NCBI RefSeq assembly: GCF_017592825.1
Contig: NZ_JAGFMD010000003.1
Location: 248,001 to 312,000 of the forward strand
Reading direction: 5' to 3'
DNA: 64,000 nucleotides
From: Roseivirga sp. E12
GTDB taxonomy: Bacteria > Bacteroidota > Bacteroidia > Cytophagales > Cyclobacteriaceae
The translations under genes and the position numbers were made by a program. The notes below the pieces were generated by a model. It was given only the letters and a program-made list of their open reading frames with translations. It ran no database searches and was not told the DNA's origin. This document shows positions 27,301 through 35,847 of this stretch, one piece after another (within the stretch, counting starts at the first letter, position 1; every line of letters begins with the position of its first letter).

Positions 27301-28200
27301 AAGTGTTACGCCAGCTGCAATGGCAGGAGCACCACCTACACCTTCAACGTCCGAGGCAAAAAGGGAATAACCGAAAATACTTTGACCTGCACTAATACCG
27401 AGCTCTGAGAAGCTAACCGCTACACCTTGAACGACTTGTGATCCGATTTCGATCAATGGGATTGGGTCATCCCCAACAGCTTGGCGTCTGAGGATTACAT
27501 AATCACTAAATGTTTGACCCGTTCCAGGCCAGTCAGAGGACGCAATTCCAACTAGAGTGCCATATGAAGCAGGATCGCCATTGGAGTCTAGAGACGTAAT
27601 TGCTGCGATGGCGATATTATCATTACCGCCCCGCTCAATCACTGGAAATACAGAAGTTGTAGGATCTGAAGTTTGAATCCCCGAGTACCATATGACATCG
27701 ACCCTTTCTGTTTCTACTTCAATACTTCCAGAGGCCAAGTCATCATCATTTACCAGAATGTTGTCATATCCAGCATTTAAGTTGCCTGATAGGTATATAG
27801 CGTCTGCTTCAGCTACAATGTCTGGGTCAATATCTATCGCGTCTGGGTTGGGCGCTGTATTGATCTGGTTAAGCTGATACCAGATGTTGACTAATCTGTC
27901 TGTAGATACTCGCCTAAGTAGAACAAGAGTGTCTGGTGCAAGAAAGCGATCATAAGTTGTGGCACCTACCACATATGAGCTAACAGCTACATTATTTCCT
28001 TGACCATAATTGATATTGTATTGTGCATTGGGAATGATACTGTTGCCCGCATCACTCGGAGCTGTAACTAGTGTAGTTGTAGTAGTACCTGTAGAAGTGG
28101 AGGTATTGATGGTAGAGATACCCGTCTGACCACTGACACTCGGACGTAGGACGAGCATTAGCGCACAGCATAGAAGGACTATGTGAAGTCTAGTTTTAAT
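21352..28200 (-). CDS. giant secreted T9SS cargo protein, paralogue 1
   Basis: About 2282 residues. After a signal peptide comes an N-terminal region, then four modules of about 410-455 residues beginning near 27195, 25845, 24480 and 23240. Each module has a GPGG-type opening, a LWLRAD/WxDQS motif, a LamG-like beta domain, ESYLAIKYGIT, DDIAGIGRDD, WLIWGND, RxWRV and YFTLGT. A fibronectin-like domain (SFEATVHNSNQVKLDWVTAS) and a T9SS type A sorting domain (AYPNPVLQGETLRISY, ending LKVLVR) close it. It should be exported by Sec, then T9SS, and fixed at the cell surface; LamG-like folds suggest carbohydrate or matrix binding. The first in-frame ATG (28158) lies inside the signal peptide. The frame is open to 28225 and the only sensible start is ATT at 28200, giving Lys2 and a 25-residue signal ending SGQ. 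Confidence 0.85.
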   Translation of the reverse strand: MKTRLHIVLLCCALMLVLRPSVSGQTGISTINTSTSTGTTTTTLVTAPSDAGNSIIPNAQYNINYGQGNNVAVSSYVVGATTYDRFLAPDTLVLLRRVSTDRLVNIWYQLNQINTAPNPDAIDIDPDIVAEADAIYLSGNLNAGYDNILVNDDDLASGSIEVETERVDVIWYSGIQTSDPTTSVFPVIERGGNDNIAIAAITSLDSNGDPASYGTLVGIASSDWPGTGQTFSDYVILRRQAVGDDPIPLIEIGSQVVQGVAVSFSELGISAGQSIFGYSLFASDVEGVGGAPAIAAGVTLSDITTFPSNTLSSVSGLDLVAGVSAAVASDDNLIETVGPGGYKAALTTWLKANDGAFVSNGGAASTEGTNVGFWEDQSVGNYDFTTLTTAPTFRSSTSSINFNPSVDFISATERGLQLGDNNDYNTGGPFTRKGLNIAFRTESSDVSTRQQLFEEGGGTNGLGIYIDGGMLYGAIWNRGNSGSSGAPWNDGTPTNFVSTSIGTDTEYILTMEFDGSSSSTGTITFYLNGQSFGTLSSVGLLYSHGNDIGLGDQDGGSRYHNNTTAAASFYGEISEFIYCNEPGSFPLSQRQRIESYLAIKYGITLDQSTPINYVNSDGTIIFNTTQNASLGGFLEYNNDIAGIGRDDNSELDQPASKSENTGSLVTIDRGATISTDDTWLIWGNDAGALTESASVSSPSNIDTRLERVWRVAERNEVLTTSVSFDLTGLGLSTDAADFSLLVASNSSGADFSNATVLSGGTFNGSVITFTGVDLDDAQYFTLGTAFFFCTPGRYNDGILTWLRADEGVTTATEGANVTAWVDQTPAGNNGSNITSPVYRATTNLINDNPTIDFSTGSTGLTIGGGVVTGINSGESLSKKFTIAFRTGDITSATRQVIYEQGGATRGLNVYIVSSTLHISGWNQAAGDGIGAPWNTAGAIATVNTTNIASNTSYVLTFDYAGNDAITGTITGYLNGQSFGTPLANVGRLYGHTDAIGLGDENSASRYDDGSTSGASSFDGFISEISYYDSPSSYLATDRNRIETSMAIKYGITLDQTSATNYTRSDATTIWDATTNATYNNDIAGIGKDDDACLDQKQSQSENTGSIVKMGLNTIEANNASNANTFDDDGDFLVWGNDGDFADQANANTSDLPASVTERMERIWRVDDTGAVGGTEISFDLTGLGYGTNLTDFQLIVSNSATMASGTTIPAASYDVGTNTVTFTGVDLTDGQFFTLATGREQCGPGGVTADLELWLRADLQVYNTGTTQATDGQTIATWADQSLSGADATDPSNLTTFETNTVNFNPAIEFNNDATSLEGSITTTAAGLSFITAGFINSTSGTDDALFEFRGGTSDDRSFLINSRYGGNTAYSSNFNEDAWNIWSVDHPSGNTANLFQNGASFESSYNANSSDAGLGTYNYTLGDDDTGGNDFVGFLGDVIAYQGSFTGTERQQIETYLAIKYGVTIDQTSATNYLFSDGSTVIWNATTNTAYNDDIAGIGRDDASCFSQKQSASINTDDILTVGLGSVAVDNASNVNSFTDDGDYLIWGNDGGSTNQANDNTSDIPSSLASRMERIWKVQDNGTVGSTELQFDLAALGYSTADASAYSLLIGNTATMADATIVTGGTFNGDVLSFSGVDLTDGQFFTIGTAFETCGPGGVNTNIALWLRADLEVFSDVGVTAAVDGNDVQQWNDQSSPQDNGSESNLAGANPVEPTFETNEINFNPALRFSDPNSNNAAYIETTTNTVSGDMTLISVFKTGQVDGTAGDFVNSPALIGASETSSTADYGLGMENGTIWINANTGTGFDAETPSTYNDNLPHIALATRVQTGGAVNIFVDGASAASGTGVTTALSGPTSFGIGNHSDGDVQAQYAGDIAETIVFSSALNANERTRVESYLGIKYGITRDVASLPAVEQDYLAADGAIIWDYDGQGTTYYNDIFGIGRDDLSCFEQTRSKSENSDALVDFNLPLGFDTNDSFILSGNDNAAIEQEGNNERPASINSRLNREWRVQESGTVGTIELTYDLSTITGPLGVGTNNLTQLRLMVDDDGDFSNGGTTLISPSAVNGSENTATFDVDFTNGQYYTLGSIEVAALPITLISFEATVHNSNQVKLDWVTASEVNNAFYTIERSTNGTDFETVGRIDGAGNSDVLLYYTYIDTKPVNGLSFYRIKQTDFNGKFDVSEMRSVRIKSEFKSSYKAYPNPVLQGETLRISYSIERDQTLRLTVLNSKGQMVLRKEEQALSSAEYIEISTKAFQKGLNLIRILDENQQVVTLKVLVR

Positions 28201-28514
28201 TACCGCGATGTTTAGGTGTAGAGCTTATTAGCTCAATTGTACTTTAATGATAGTACAAATTAATGGCATCACCACCCTACTTTTTATTTTTTTGTTCGAA
28301 AAAAGTGTTTGATAATGGTGTTTTGTACTGTGATGAACGGTATGTGACTGATACGCATGTTGCTCTTCTTTATAACTATTTCAATAAAACTGAATGTCTA
28401 AAAAAGACTTGAATGCCATCAAATAGTATTTGAAAACCAAATATTTAGATGTGTATCGCAGATAAAGAATAATAGTGTTTCAGGAGAAGGGCTCTAAAAT
28501 TGCATTTAGAGGGG
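28201..28514. other. intergenic region between giant genes 1 and 2
   Basis: 314 bp with no coding sequence I can support. It holds the small hairpin near the start of paralogue 1, a second weak stem (GTACT/AGTAC, 28238-28255) and T-rich tracts near 28280-28300. No clear terminator follows the stop of paralogue 2 and no convincing promoter box is visible. Confidence 0.5.
28221..28234 (-). promoter_or_regulatory. leader hairpin upstream of giant paralogue 1
   Basis: 5-bp stem GAGCT/AGCTC with a 4-nt loop, 20 nt upstream of the ATT. Paralogues 2 and 3 have longer hairpins 17 nt upstream of theirs. Confidence 0.35.
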
Positions 28515-31500
28515 CTATCGAACGAGAATTTTGAGAATAGTTGCATTGTTATCTCTGTCCAATATTCTTAATAGGTTGAGACCTTTTTTCATTTGACCTG
28601 TCGCCATCTGGAAGAAACCTTCAGACGCTTTTATTTCCTTTTCTTGTTTTAGGATGACCTGCCCTGTGTTATTGAGCACAATGACTTGCAAAGTTTGATC
28701 TGATCCAACCGCATAAGAAATTTTCAAATATTCTCCTTTGACCACTGGGTTAGGGTATGCATTGAAGGTAGCTTGGAACTGTCGTTCTACTTTTACAGAT
28801 CTGATTTCCGAATAGTCGAACTCCCCACTGAAGTCGGTTTGCTTTAACCTATAGAATGAAATTCCATTGACTGGATTTGCATCTACGAATGAGTAGTAAA
28901 GAAGGTCGCTGCTGTTACCAGCACCATCGAGTGTGGCTATAGTTTCAAAGTTTACCGCATCGGTACTTCTTTCAATAGTATAGAAGGCATTGTTGACTTC
29001 AGAGGCCGTAACCCAATCCAGTTTGACTTGATCTTCTTTGTAAGTATTGGCCTCGAAAGAGATTAGAGTGATGGGTAGTGCATCATTTTCGATAGAACCT
29101 AATGTATAGTACTGTCCATCAGTAAAGTCTACATTAAACGTTACTGTCTGGCTACCACCATTTGTAGCACTAGGAGAGATGATTGTGGTACCTCCATTAG
29201 AGAAGTCACCATCATCATCAACCAGCAATCTTGTTTGTGTTAGGTTATTACTACCAGAGGCTGTACCGGTCACCCCAGTAAGGTCAAAAGTCAATTCAAC
29301 CGTACCTACTGTACCAGTTTCTTGGACTTGCCACTCTCTGTTAAGTCTACTGTTGATGGTGGCTGGTCTTTCAGGGTTTCTTGTTGCCTCAATGGCTGCA
29401 TTATCATTACCAGATACTAACCAAGAATCGTCTACACTAAACCCTCCAGTATTGTTGATAGTTACCATTGCATCACTATTAGCACTTTGAGATTGTGTTT
29501 GATCCAGACAAGACAGATCATCTCTACCGATACCGAAGATGTCATTAGAGTAAGTAGTCTTATCACTGTAGTCCCAAATGGCACCACCATCACCAGCTCT
29601 ATAGTCTCTTTCATCTACTGATCCAGTAGCTCCGTCATCGGCACCAGCAAGGGTGATTCCATACTTGATGGCTAGGTATGATTCTACCCTGTTTCTTTGA
29701 TCAGAATCTAATACCTGATTATAGGCAATAGTTTCAGCAATGTCTCCAGCATACTGGGCGTCAACATCAGAAGTAAAGTGATTACCTATACCAAACCCAC
29801 CATCGGCATTGGTTAAATCTGTAGTAATCCCTGTGGCAGTAGCACTTTCAGCGGCATCTACATAAATGGTAAGATCACCCGGGTCATCATCCCTTACCCC
29901 AATAGCAATGTGCGGAAGGTTATTGTTATAAGCGTTAGAAGTTTCGGCCTCAAAGGCAGCATCTGAATCTGCATTAACCCATATGGTACCATTATCAAGG
30001 CCAATGGCATTATCAAGACCAGAGCCTGATCTGGTACTGAGTAGGGCGGGAGAGTTCACATTGTCATTGGCAGTACCTGATGTTTGACCAGTTTTAAAGA
30101 CTGAGATAAGCGTGAAGTCATTTTGACCTGTGTTGGCAGGGACGCTAAAGGCATCGTCAGTTTTAAAATAAGAGTTATTGGTAGAGCCGGGATCAGTGAA
30201 GTTTACAACCGGATTGAAGTTGATCTCGCTGGTTTGAAAGGTTGGCTCAATTGCATTAATTCCTCCTCCAAGATCCACTTCTTCCATATTGTGACCTTGA
30301 GCACCTTGATCATTCCAGAACAGTGCGTTGTTCCCGTCAGTTGCAGCTGTTGATCCAGGGTTGTTTGAAAATACTTCGGCATTAGCCTTTACCCACATGG
30401 CAATATTAGTATTGACTCCACCAGGTCCACAAATGGTAATGCCTGTGCCTATTGTAAAGAACTGACCATCGGTAAGGTCTACTCCTGTGAAGGATAGCAC
30501 ATTACCGTTTAAGGTTCCTCCGGAGATTACTGTGGCACCAGCCATTGTAGCCGTGTTACCCACAAGCAAGCTGAAAGCAGTAGCATCGGCCACAGAGTAG
30601 CCAAGGCCAGTCAGGTCGAATTGTAATTCTGTTTCACCAACAGTACCAGTGTCCTCAACCTTCCAGATACGTGTCATACGCTCAGAGACAGAGTTAGGCA
30701 CATCAAGAGTGTTTTTACTTGCCTCAGCAGTAGCGCCATTATCATTACCCCAAACTAGATAATCTCTATCGTCAGTAAAAGTATTGGCATTGGCCATGTT
30801 ATCCGTTGCCACAGCACCCAATCCGACTGTCAGAATATCATCAGTACCATCGGCAGTTGCCTGCTTTTGGCTAAAACATGAGAGGTCATCCCGGCCAATC
30901 CCGGCCACATCATTGTGGTAAGTAGAGTTGGCAGAATAGGTCCAAATGATGGTAGTACCATCAGAAGAGACATAGTCTCCCTCCCTAACACTACCAGAGA
31001 TTATCTCATTGGTAGTAGCATCATTGTCATTATCATTAGTTAGAGTGATACCATATTTGATGGCTAAATAACTGTTGACTTGTAACTCTTCAATTGGTGT
31101 AAGATCTGAGCTGTAGGCGATGACTTCGGTAATTTTACCACCATAAAAAGAACTTGTCCCTCTGAAGCCTAAATAGTCTTGCTGCGTACCAGTCAGCTGA
31201 ACTGTATTAGCATTAGTAACTGTTGAAAAACCACCATTTCTAGTTTCTTCCAAGGCATGCCCTGAACTATTTAGTTCGCCAAATAAAAGGTATGGAGAGG
31301 CATTCGGAGAGTTAAAGGCATCAAGCGTGCTACTATTTAAGTCATTACCAAACTGGGCAAGAGTGGCTTGGGTGTTTGTTCTATACCCAAAATGTATGAT
31401 TGTGTTATTGACTTCTCCGGTTCTATCAGCTCCTAGAATATAATTGTCGGCATTACCATCTGCTCTTTCGCCCGTTGCAACAAGTGCATAATTGGTATTT

Positions 31501-34500
31501 TTAATACCACTCAAGTCTATGGCCAGACGATCATTGGTTCCATCAAATTCCATAATTGGATTGAAGTTGATATTGTCTGTAGCATTGTTGTGATAAACTG
31601 GCGGGTTGCCGTCTGTCGTACCACTATTTGAATTACCAGATTGATCGGCCCAAGTGGCCACAGTTTGTCCATCAGTTGCTTGTGTAGTACCTGTATTGAA
31701 AGCATCTACGTCTGCTCTTAGCCATACATCTAGATCAGTACCTACGCCACCTGGGCTACAAGTAGACCTGGCCGTACCTAGTGTAAAGAAGTCTCCATCG
31801 CTAAAGTTTACCCCTGTAAAAGTGACAGTGTTACTACTGAATGAAGCAGCAGGAGTAATTGTACCACTGGCCATAGTAGAAGTACTTGAAGTAATGAGGT
31901 TAAAGTCAGAAGCTGAAGTTCCAGTATACCCTAAGCCGGTGAGGTCAAAAGTCACCGTAGTAGCACCAACAGTTCCTGTTTCCTGAACATGCCAGATGCG
32001 TTCCATTCTTTCGGTAATGATGCCTATAACATCAGAAGTATTCGCATTGGCTTGGGCGGTGAAGTCGTTGTCATTGCCCCAAACCTGGAAGCTGTTGTCA
32101 GCTGTGAAAGAATTGGCATTGGTGGCATTGCTCGAAGCAATTTCTCCAAGTCCCATGGTTACCAGGCCATCAGAGTTTATACTTGAGGATTGTTTTTGCA
32201 CAAAGCATTGTGCATCATCACGACCAATACCTGCAATGTCACTGTTATAGCCTGATGATTGATCGGTGAAGTCCCATATTACGGTACCCTCAGAATCTCT
32301 ATAATCTCTTTCATCAACTGAACCGGTAGCCCCATCATCGGCACTGTTTTTAGTTATACCATACTTGATGGCTAGGTAGGTTTCAACTCTATTTCTTTCA
32401 TCTGATGTCAAATCATCAGAAAAGACAATCGCCTCGGAGATGGTGCCAGCGAATTGGCCGTCCCAGAAGTTAAAATCATCCCTTAGATGGTTACCAATAC
32501 CAATACCATTATTGTCATTTAATGAGTTTAAGTCTGATACTGCCGATCCGTCACTAGCTCCATCTAAATAGAGCTGAATTGATCCTGCAGCTGTGGATTG
32601 AACCCTTGTAGAAAGGGCCATATGAGGTACTCCGTCATTATAGGTGCTAGTGCTCTGGGCACCGAAACCGGTTCCAGCTATGAGGCTTGAGTGAACCTGG
32701 CCACCTGAGTGCCCTAGTGCATAGAGATTTCCACCACCTCCGTCTTCATTGCTCAAGAATGCAGGTGAGTCGAAGGTAGCACTGAAGCCACTGGCATCAG
32801 ACTGTGTTGTTGTAAATACAGCGATGAGGGACATGTCGTCTGTCGCTGGGTTAGTAGAGGTCGTTAGCCATGAATTAGTGGAGTTCCCCGATCCTTGGTC
32901 TGTGAAAGACACAGCAGGGTTGAAGTTTGTGCTGACTGATGTAAACGTTGGCGGTACTGGCGTACCCCCTCCATTAGTTTCTGTGGCGTTGTATCCATTT
33001 AGTGATTGGTCTGCCCAAGTAGCCACATTTTGTCCGTTTGTTGCCTGGGTAGTTCCCGTATTGAACACTTCAACATCTGCTCTTAACCATAATGCCAAGT
33101 CGGCTTCCACCCCACCAGGAGCACAGGTTTCAAAGTCAGTGCCTAGGGTAAAGTATTGACCATCTTCTAGGTCTATGCCGGTGAAGGTGATGATGTTACC
33201 ATTAAATGTTCCACCGCTTACTACAGTGGCATTGCTAAAGTCTGCATCGTTTCCACTGACAGTTACTGCATTAGTACCTGCTATCAATAAGCTGAAATTG
33301 GCTGCATTGGAGCTTAATCCTAAACCTGTTAAATCAAAAGAAACGGAGGTGGTCTGTACTTCTTTTTCCTCAGCCACACGCCATACTCTTGTAAGTCTTG
33401 CGTCAATGGTATCAGGCATGGTGAGGGCAGTGGTTTCGGTCAATGCGCCATTATCATTACCCCAGATTAACCAGGAGTCATCCGTTCCGATGGTGCCTCC
33501 TCTGTCAATGATGACTATACCATCCGAGTTTTCACTTCTTGACTTGGGCTGGTCTAGCTCGGAGTCATCATCTCTACCTATACCAGCAATGTCATTATTG
33601 TATTGCTTGTATCCTCCTGCAGTCTCATCATTAGTAGCATCGAAGATTACGGTTCCCCCTGAGTTGACATAGTTTTTTGCAACACTCTGATCTAGAGTAA
33701 TACCATACTTAATGGCGAGGTAACTTTCTATTCTATTTCTTTGTGCAGAGGTAAATGAACCCGGCTCATTACAGTAGATCAACTCAGAGATTTCACCTTC
33801 AAAAGAATTGGTACTTGCATTGGTGCCGTCATCGTACTGGGTGGAACCATCAGAACCACCAAACTCGATACCATCGGTATCAGAAAAGAGAAGCCCTACA
33901 CTAGATAGGGTACCAAAGCTTGCTCCATTCAAGTAAGGGGTTAATGTACCGGTTGTGCCACTGTTTCCGTCAAGTTCTAAGGTTAGAATGTATTCAGTAT
34001 TTGTGCTCACAGCAGTACTGACTGTGGTGATGTTTGTTCCATTATTCCAGGGAGAACCACTGCCGTCATTATTTCTATTATAAGCAGAGACGTGCAAGTT
34101 TCCAGCACGGATATAGACAATAATACCTCTGGTATTACCACCTTGCTCATAGATGACCTGACGATCAGTCACATCGGTAGTGCTGGTTCTAAAGGCAAAG
34201 TTTAAGCCTTTGTTAGTGTATGAGGCAGCAGTGTTGAAATCAGTATTGTTGGCAATGGTAAGGCTTGTAGCACTGGCTGTAAAGTCAACAGTAGGGTTAA
34301 AGTTAATGGCACTAGAAGTACTTCTATAAGTCGGGGCAGTTGTACCAGTAGTAGCATCATGGTCACCGATCCAGTGATCTTGCCAATCAGTGACAGTAGA
34401 CCCATCAGTGGAAGTGGTCACATCATCAGCCTCATTGGCCTTTAACCAAGTAGAAAGCGCGGCTTTATACCCTCCAGGGCCCTTATTCTCGACTATTATG

Positions 34501-35519
34501 TTGGTGGTACTGGCTACTCCTGCAGCTACTCCAGCTACAAGGTCAAGCCCTGAATCGGAAGAGAGTGTATTGGTAGGGAAGGTTGTAATATCTGTTAAAT
34601 CAACCCCAGTTTTAAAGACGGTGATTGCTCCTGAGGTAATGACATCATCTGTATTGGTTGTAAACTCATCGGCAATGTCAGCAGGAAAGATAGAATAGCC
34701 GAAGATGGACTGGTCAGCTGCTACTCCCATATCAGAGAAGCTGACTCCTACACCCTGAACAACCTGACTAGTAATATCCAATAAGGGAATAGGGGCAACA
34801 CCTACAGTTTCTCTTCTGAAGATAACATAGTCAGTATAGGTTTGTCCGGTACCAGGCCAAAAGGTTTCTCCTATGCCAATGGCAGTACCATAAGAGGCAG
34901 GATCACCATTGGAATCCAGACTCAAAATAGGTGCAACAATAATGTTATCGTTTCCGCCTCTTTCAATAATTGGGAAAATGGCCTGAGCAGGAATGGCCGT
35001 TTGAATGCCTGAATACCAGATGACATCTACTCGCTCGGTTTCTACTGAGATACTTGACGATGATAAGTCATCATCATTTACTAAGATATTGTCATAACCT
35101 GCATTGAGCGTACGTGAAAGATAAATTGCATCAGCCTCGGCTACTTCCTCGGGGTCTATGGTGATTACATCACCAACATTATCGATACCACTGTCTTCAT
35201 ACCAGATATTTACCCTTCTTGAGCTAGATACTCTACGCAACACTAGGGTATCTGGGCTCACGAAGTTACTATAGGTTAAACCTCCTGAGATATAGGATGT
35301 GACAGCAACTTGGTTCCCTCTACCATAGTTGACTGTGTAGAGTGTTGAAGCATCAATATTTATTGTAGCATCACTTGGGGAAGTTACTGATGCGTCTGAA
35401 TCGGTAGCAGCTGTATTGGATATAGATATAGTGGTGATAGTCGTCTGGGCATATAGCGAAGGCGATAGTATAAGCATGAGCATAAAGCCCAGCAAGCCTA
35501 TGGGTTGTTTAAGTTTAAT
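28515..35519 (-). CDS. giant secreted T9SS cargo protein, paralogue 2
   Basis: About 2334 residues, with the architecture of paralogue 1: signal peptide, N-terminal region, four LamG-like modules (openings near 34480, 33120, 31760 and 30430), fibronectin-like domain and T9SS type A sorting domain (AYPNPVVKGEYLKISY, ending LKILVR). Module 3 carries a LamG-like domain unlike the matching module of paralogue 3, with its own motifs (FNPIMEFDGTNDRL, YLLFGELNSSG). Long stretches are otherwise nearly identical to paralogue 3 at DNA level. No ATG, GTG or CTG lies between the upstream stop and the signal peptide; TTG 35495 and ATG 35483 lie inside it. ATT at 35519 gives Lys2, Lys4 and a 25-residue signal ending YAQ. 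Expected at the cell surface; ligand unknown. Confidence 0.86.
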   Translation of the reverse strand: MKLKQPIGLLGFMLMLILSPSLYAQTTITTISISNTAATDSDASVTSPSDATINIDASTLYTVNYGRGNQVAVTSYISGGLTYSNFVSPDTLVLRRVSSSRRVNIWYEDSGIDNVGDVITIDPEEVAEADAIYLSRTLNAGYDNILVNDDDLSSSSISVETERVDVIWYSGIQTAIPAQAIFPIIERGGNDNIIVAPILSLDSNGDPASYGTAIGIGETFWPGTGQTYTDYVIFRRETVGVAPIPLLDITSQVVQGVGVSFSDMGVAADQSIFGYSIFPADIADEFTTNTDDVITSGAITVFKTGVDLTDITTFPTNTLSSDSGLDLVAGVAAGVASTTNIIVENKGPGGYKAALSTWLKANEADDVTTSTDGSTVTDWQDHWIGDHDATTGTTAPTYRSTSSAINFNPTVDFTASATSLTIANNTDFNTAASYTNKGLNFAFRTSTTDVTDRQVIYEQGGNTRGIIVYIRAGNLHVSAYNRNNDGSGSPWNNGTNITTVSTAVSTNTEYILTLELDGNSGTTGTLTPYLNGASFGTLSSVGLLFSDTDGIEFGGSDGSTQYDDGTNASTNSFEGEISELIYCNEPGSFTSAQRNRIESYLAIKYGITLDQSVAKNYVNSGGTVIFDATNDETAGGYKQYNNDIAGIGRDDDSELDQPKSRSENSDGIVIIDRGGTIGTDDSWLIWGNDNGALTETTALTMPDTIDARLTRVWRVAEEKEVQTTSVSFDLTGLGLSSNAANFSLLIAGTNAVTVSGNDADFSNATVVSGGTFNGNIITFTGIDLEDGQYFTLGTDFETCAPGGVEADLALWLRADVEVFNTGTTQATNGQNVATWADQSLNGYNATETNGGGTPVPPTFTSVSTNFNPAVSFTDQGSGNSTNSWLTTSTNPATDDMSLIAVFTTTQSDASGFSATFDSPAFLSNEDGGGGNLYALGHSGGQVHSSLIAGTGFGAQSTSTYNDGVPHMALSTRVQSTAAGSIQLYLDGASDGSAVSDLNSLNDNNGIGIGNHLRDDFNFWDGQFAGTISEAIVFSDDLTSDERNRVETYLAIKYGITKNSADDGATGSVDERDYRDSEGTVIWDFTDQSSGYNSDIAGIGRDDAQCFVQKQSSSINSDGLVTMGLGEIASSNATNANSFTADNSFQVWGNDNDFTAQANANTSDVIGIITERMERIWHVQETGTVGATTVTFDLTGLGYTGTSASDFNLITSSTSTMASGTITPAASFSSNTVTFTGVNFSDGDFFTLGTARSTCSPGGVGTDLDVWLRADVDAFNTGTTQATDGQTVATWADQSGNSNSGTTDGNPPVYHNNATDNINFNPIMEFDGTNDRLAIDLSGIKNTNYALVATGERADGNADNYILGADRTGEVNNTIIHFGYRTNTQATLAQFGNDLNSSTLDAFNSPNASPYLLFGELNSSGHALEETRNGGFSTVTNANTVQLTGTQQDYLGFRGTSSFYGGKITEVIAYSSDLTPIEELQVNSYLAIKYGITLTNDNDNDATTNEIISGSVREGDYVSSDGTTIIWTYSANSTYHNDVAGIGRDDLSCFSQKQATADGTDDILTVGLGAVATDNMANANTFTDDRDYLVWGNDNGATAEASKNTLDVPNSVSERMTRIWKVEDTGTVGETELQFDLTGLGYSVADATAFSLLVGNTATMAGATVISGGTLNGNVLSFTGVDLTDGQFFTIGTGITICGPGGVNTNIAMWVKANAEVFSNNPGSTAATDGNNALFWNDQGAQGHNMEEVDLGGGINAIEPTFQTSEINFNPVVNFTDPGSTNNSYFKTDDAFSVPANTGQNDFTLISVFKTGQTSGTANDNVNSPALLSTRSGSGLDNAIGLDNGTIWVNADSDAAFEAETSNAYNNNLPHIAIGVRDDDPGDLTIYVDAAESATATGITTDLTNADGGFGIGNHFTSDVDAQYAGDIAETIAYNQVLDSDQRNRVESYLAIKYGITLAGADDGATGSVDERDYRAGDGGAIWDYSDKTTYSNDIFGIGRDDLSCLDQTQSQSANSDAMVTINNTGGFSVDDSWLVSGNDNAAIEATRNPERPATINSRLNREWQVQETGTVGTVELTFDLTGVTGTASGSNNLTQTRLLVDDDGDFSNGGTTIISPSATNGGSQTVTFNVDFTDGQYYTLGSIENDALPITLISFEANTYKEDQVKLDWVTASEVNNAFYTIERSTDAVNFETIATLDGAGNSSDLLYYSFVDANPVNGISFYRLKQTDFSGEFDYSEIRSVKVERQFQATFNAYPNPVVKGEYLKISYAVGSDQTLQVIVLNNTGQVILKQEKEIKASEGFFQMATGQMKKGLNLLRILDRDNNATILKILVR
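28738..29835 (-). repeat. near-identical block shared with 36118-37215
   Basis: C-terminal part of module 4 plus the fibronectin-like domain. It aligns to paralogue 3 at a constant offset of 7380 bp with only scattered substitutions and no indel that I can see. Confidence 0.85.
33110..34485 (-). repeat. near-identical block shared with 40457-41832
   Basis: All of module 1. It aligns to paralogue 3 at a constant offset of 7347 bp with few substitutions and no visible indel, far more alike than the flanking sequence. Confidence 0.85.
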
Positions 35520-35536
35520 AGTAGTAGTGTCTGTAA

Positions 35537-35552
35537 GAAGGCCCCAGCCTTC
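35537..35552 (-). promoter_or_regulatory. leader hairpin upstream of giant paralogue 2
   Basis: GAAGGC-TGGG-GCCTTC read on the minus strand: 6-bp stem, 4-nt loop, ending 17 nt before the ATT codon. The same position in paralogue 3 has a related stem with changed bases that still pair. Confidence 0.55.
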
Positions 35553-35820
35553 AAATAAAATTTGTGTTAAACGCTATCCGCTAATTGTGATAGTGAGAAG
35601 TGCTTAGATGAAAGTAAAGGGATACTTCTGAGTCTTCTGAATTTGAGAAGGTGAGAGAAGTGCATTGAGCAGTTAGGGGATGCAAAAATCGACTATTTGG
35701 GCAAACTGACAACAATTCGTAGACAAAATCCTTCACAATCGCAGAAAAGTGATACGATCTGTTATTAAAATACAGAAAAAAGAATTTGACATATATGAAT
35801 CTGTCGTTCACATGACTTTT

Positions 35821-35847
35821 TATGTTTGCTTACAATTGGCAAACATA
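35821..35847. repeat. 9-bp perfect inverted repeat
   Basis: TATGTTTGC and its complement separated by 9 bp, between the end of giant gene 3 and the upstream region of giant gene 2. No T-run follows on the minus strand, so it is not a typical terminator; it could be an operator. Confidence 0.5.

Noticed and set aside
35581-35811. 76-codon minus-strand frame upstream of giant gene 2
   Set aside because: Low-complexity Phe/Tyr/Ser-rich translation, no ribosome-binding context, and it spans the box shared with paralogue 3; probably non-coding leader DNA.
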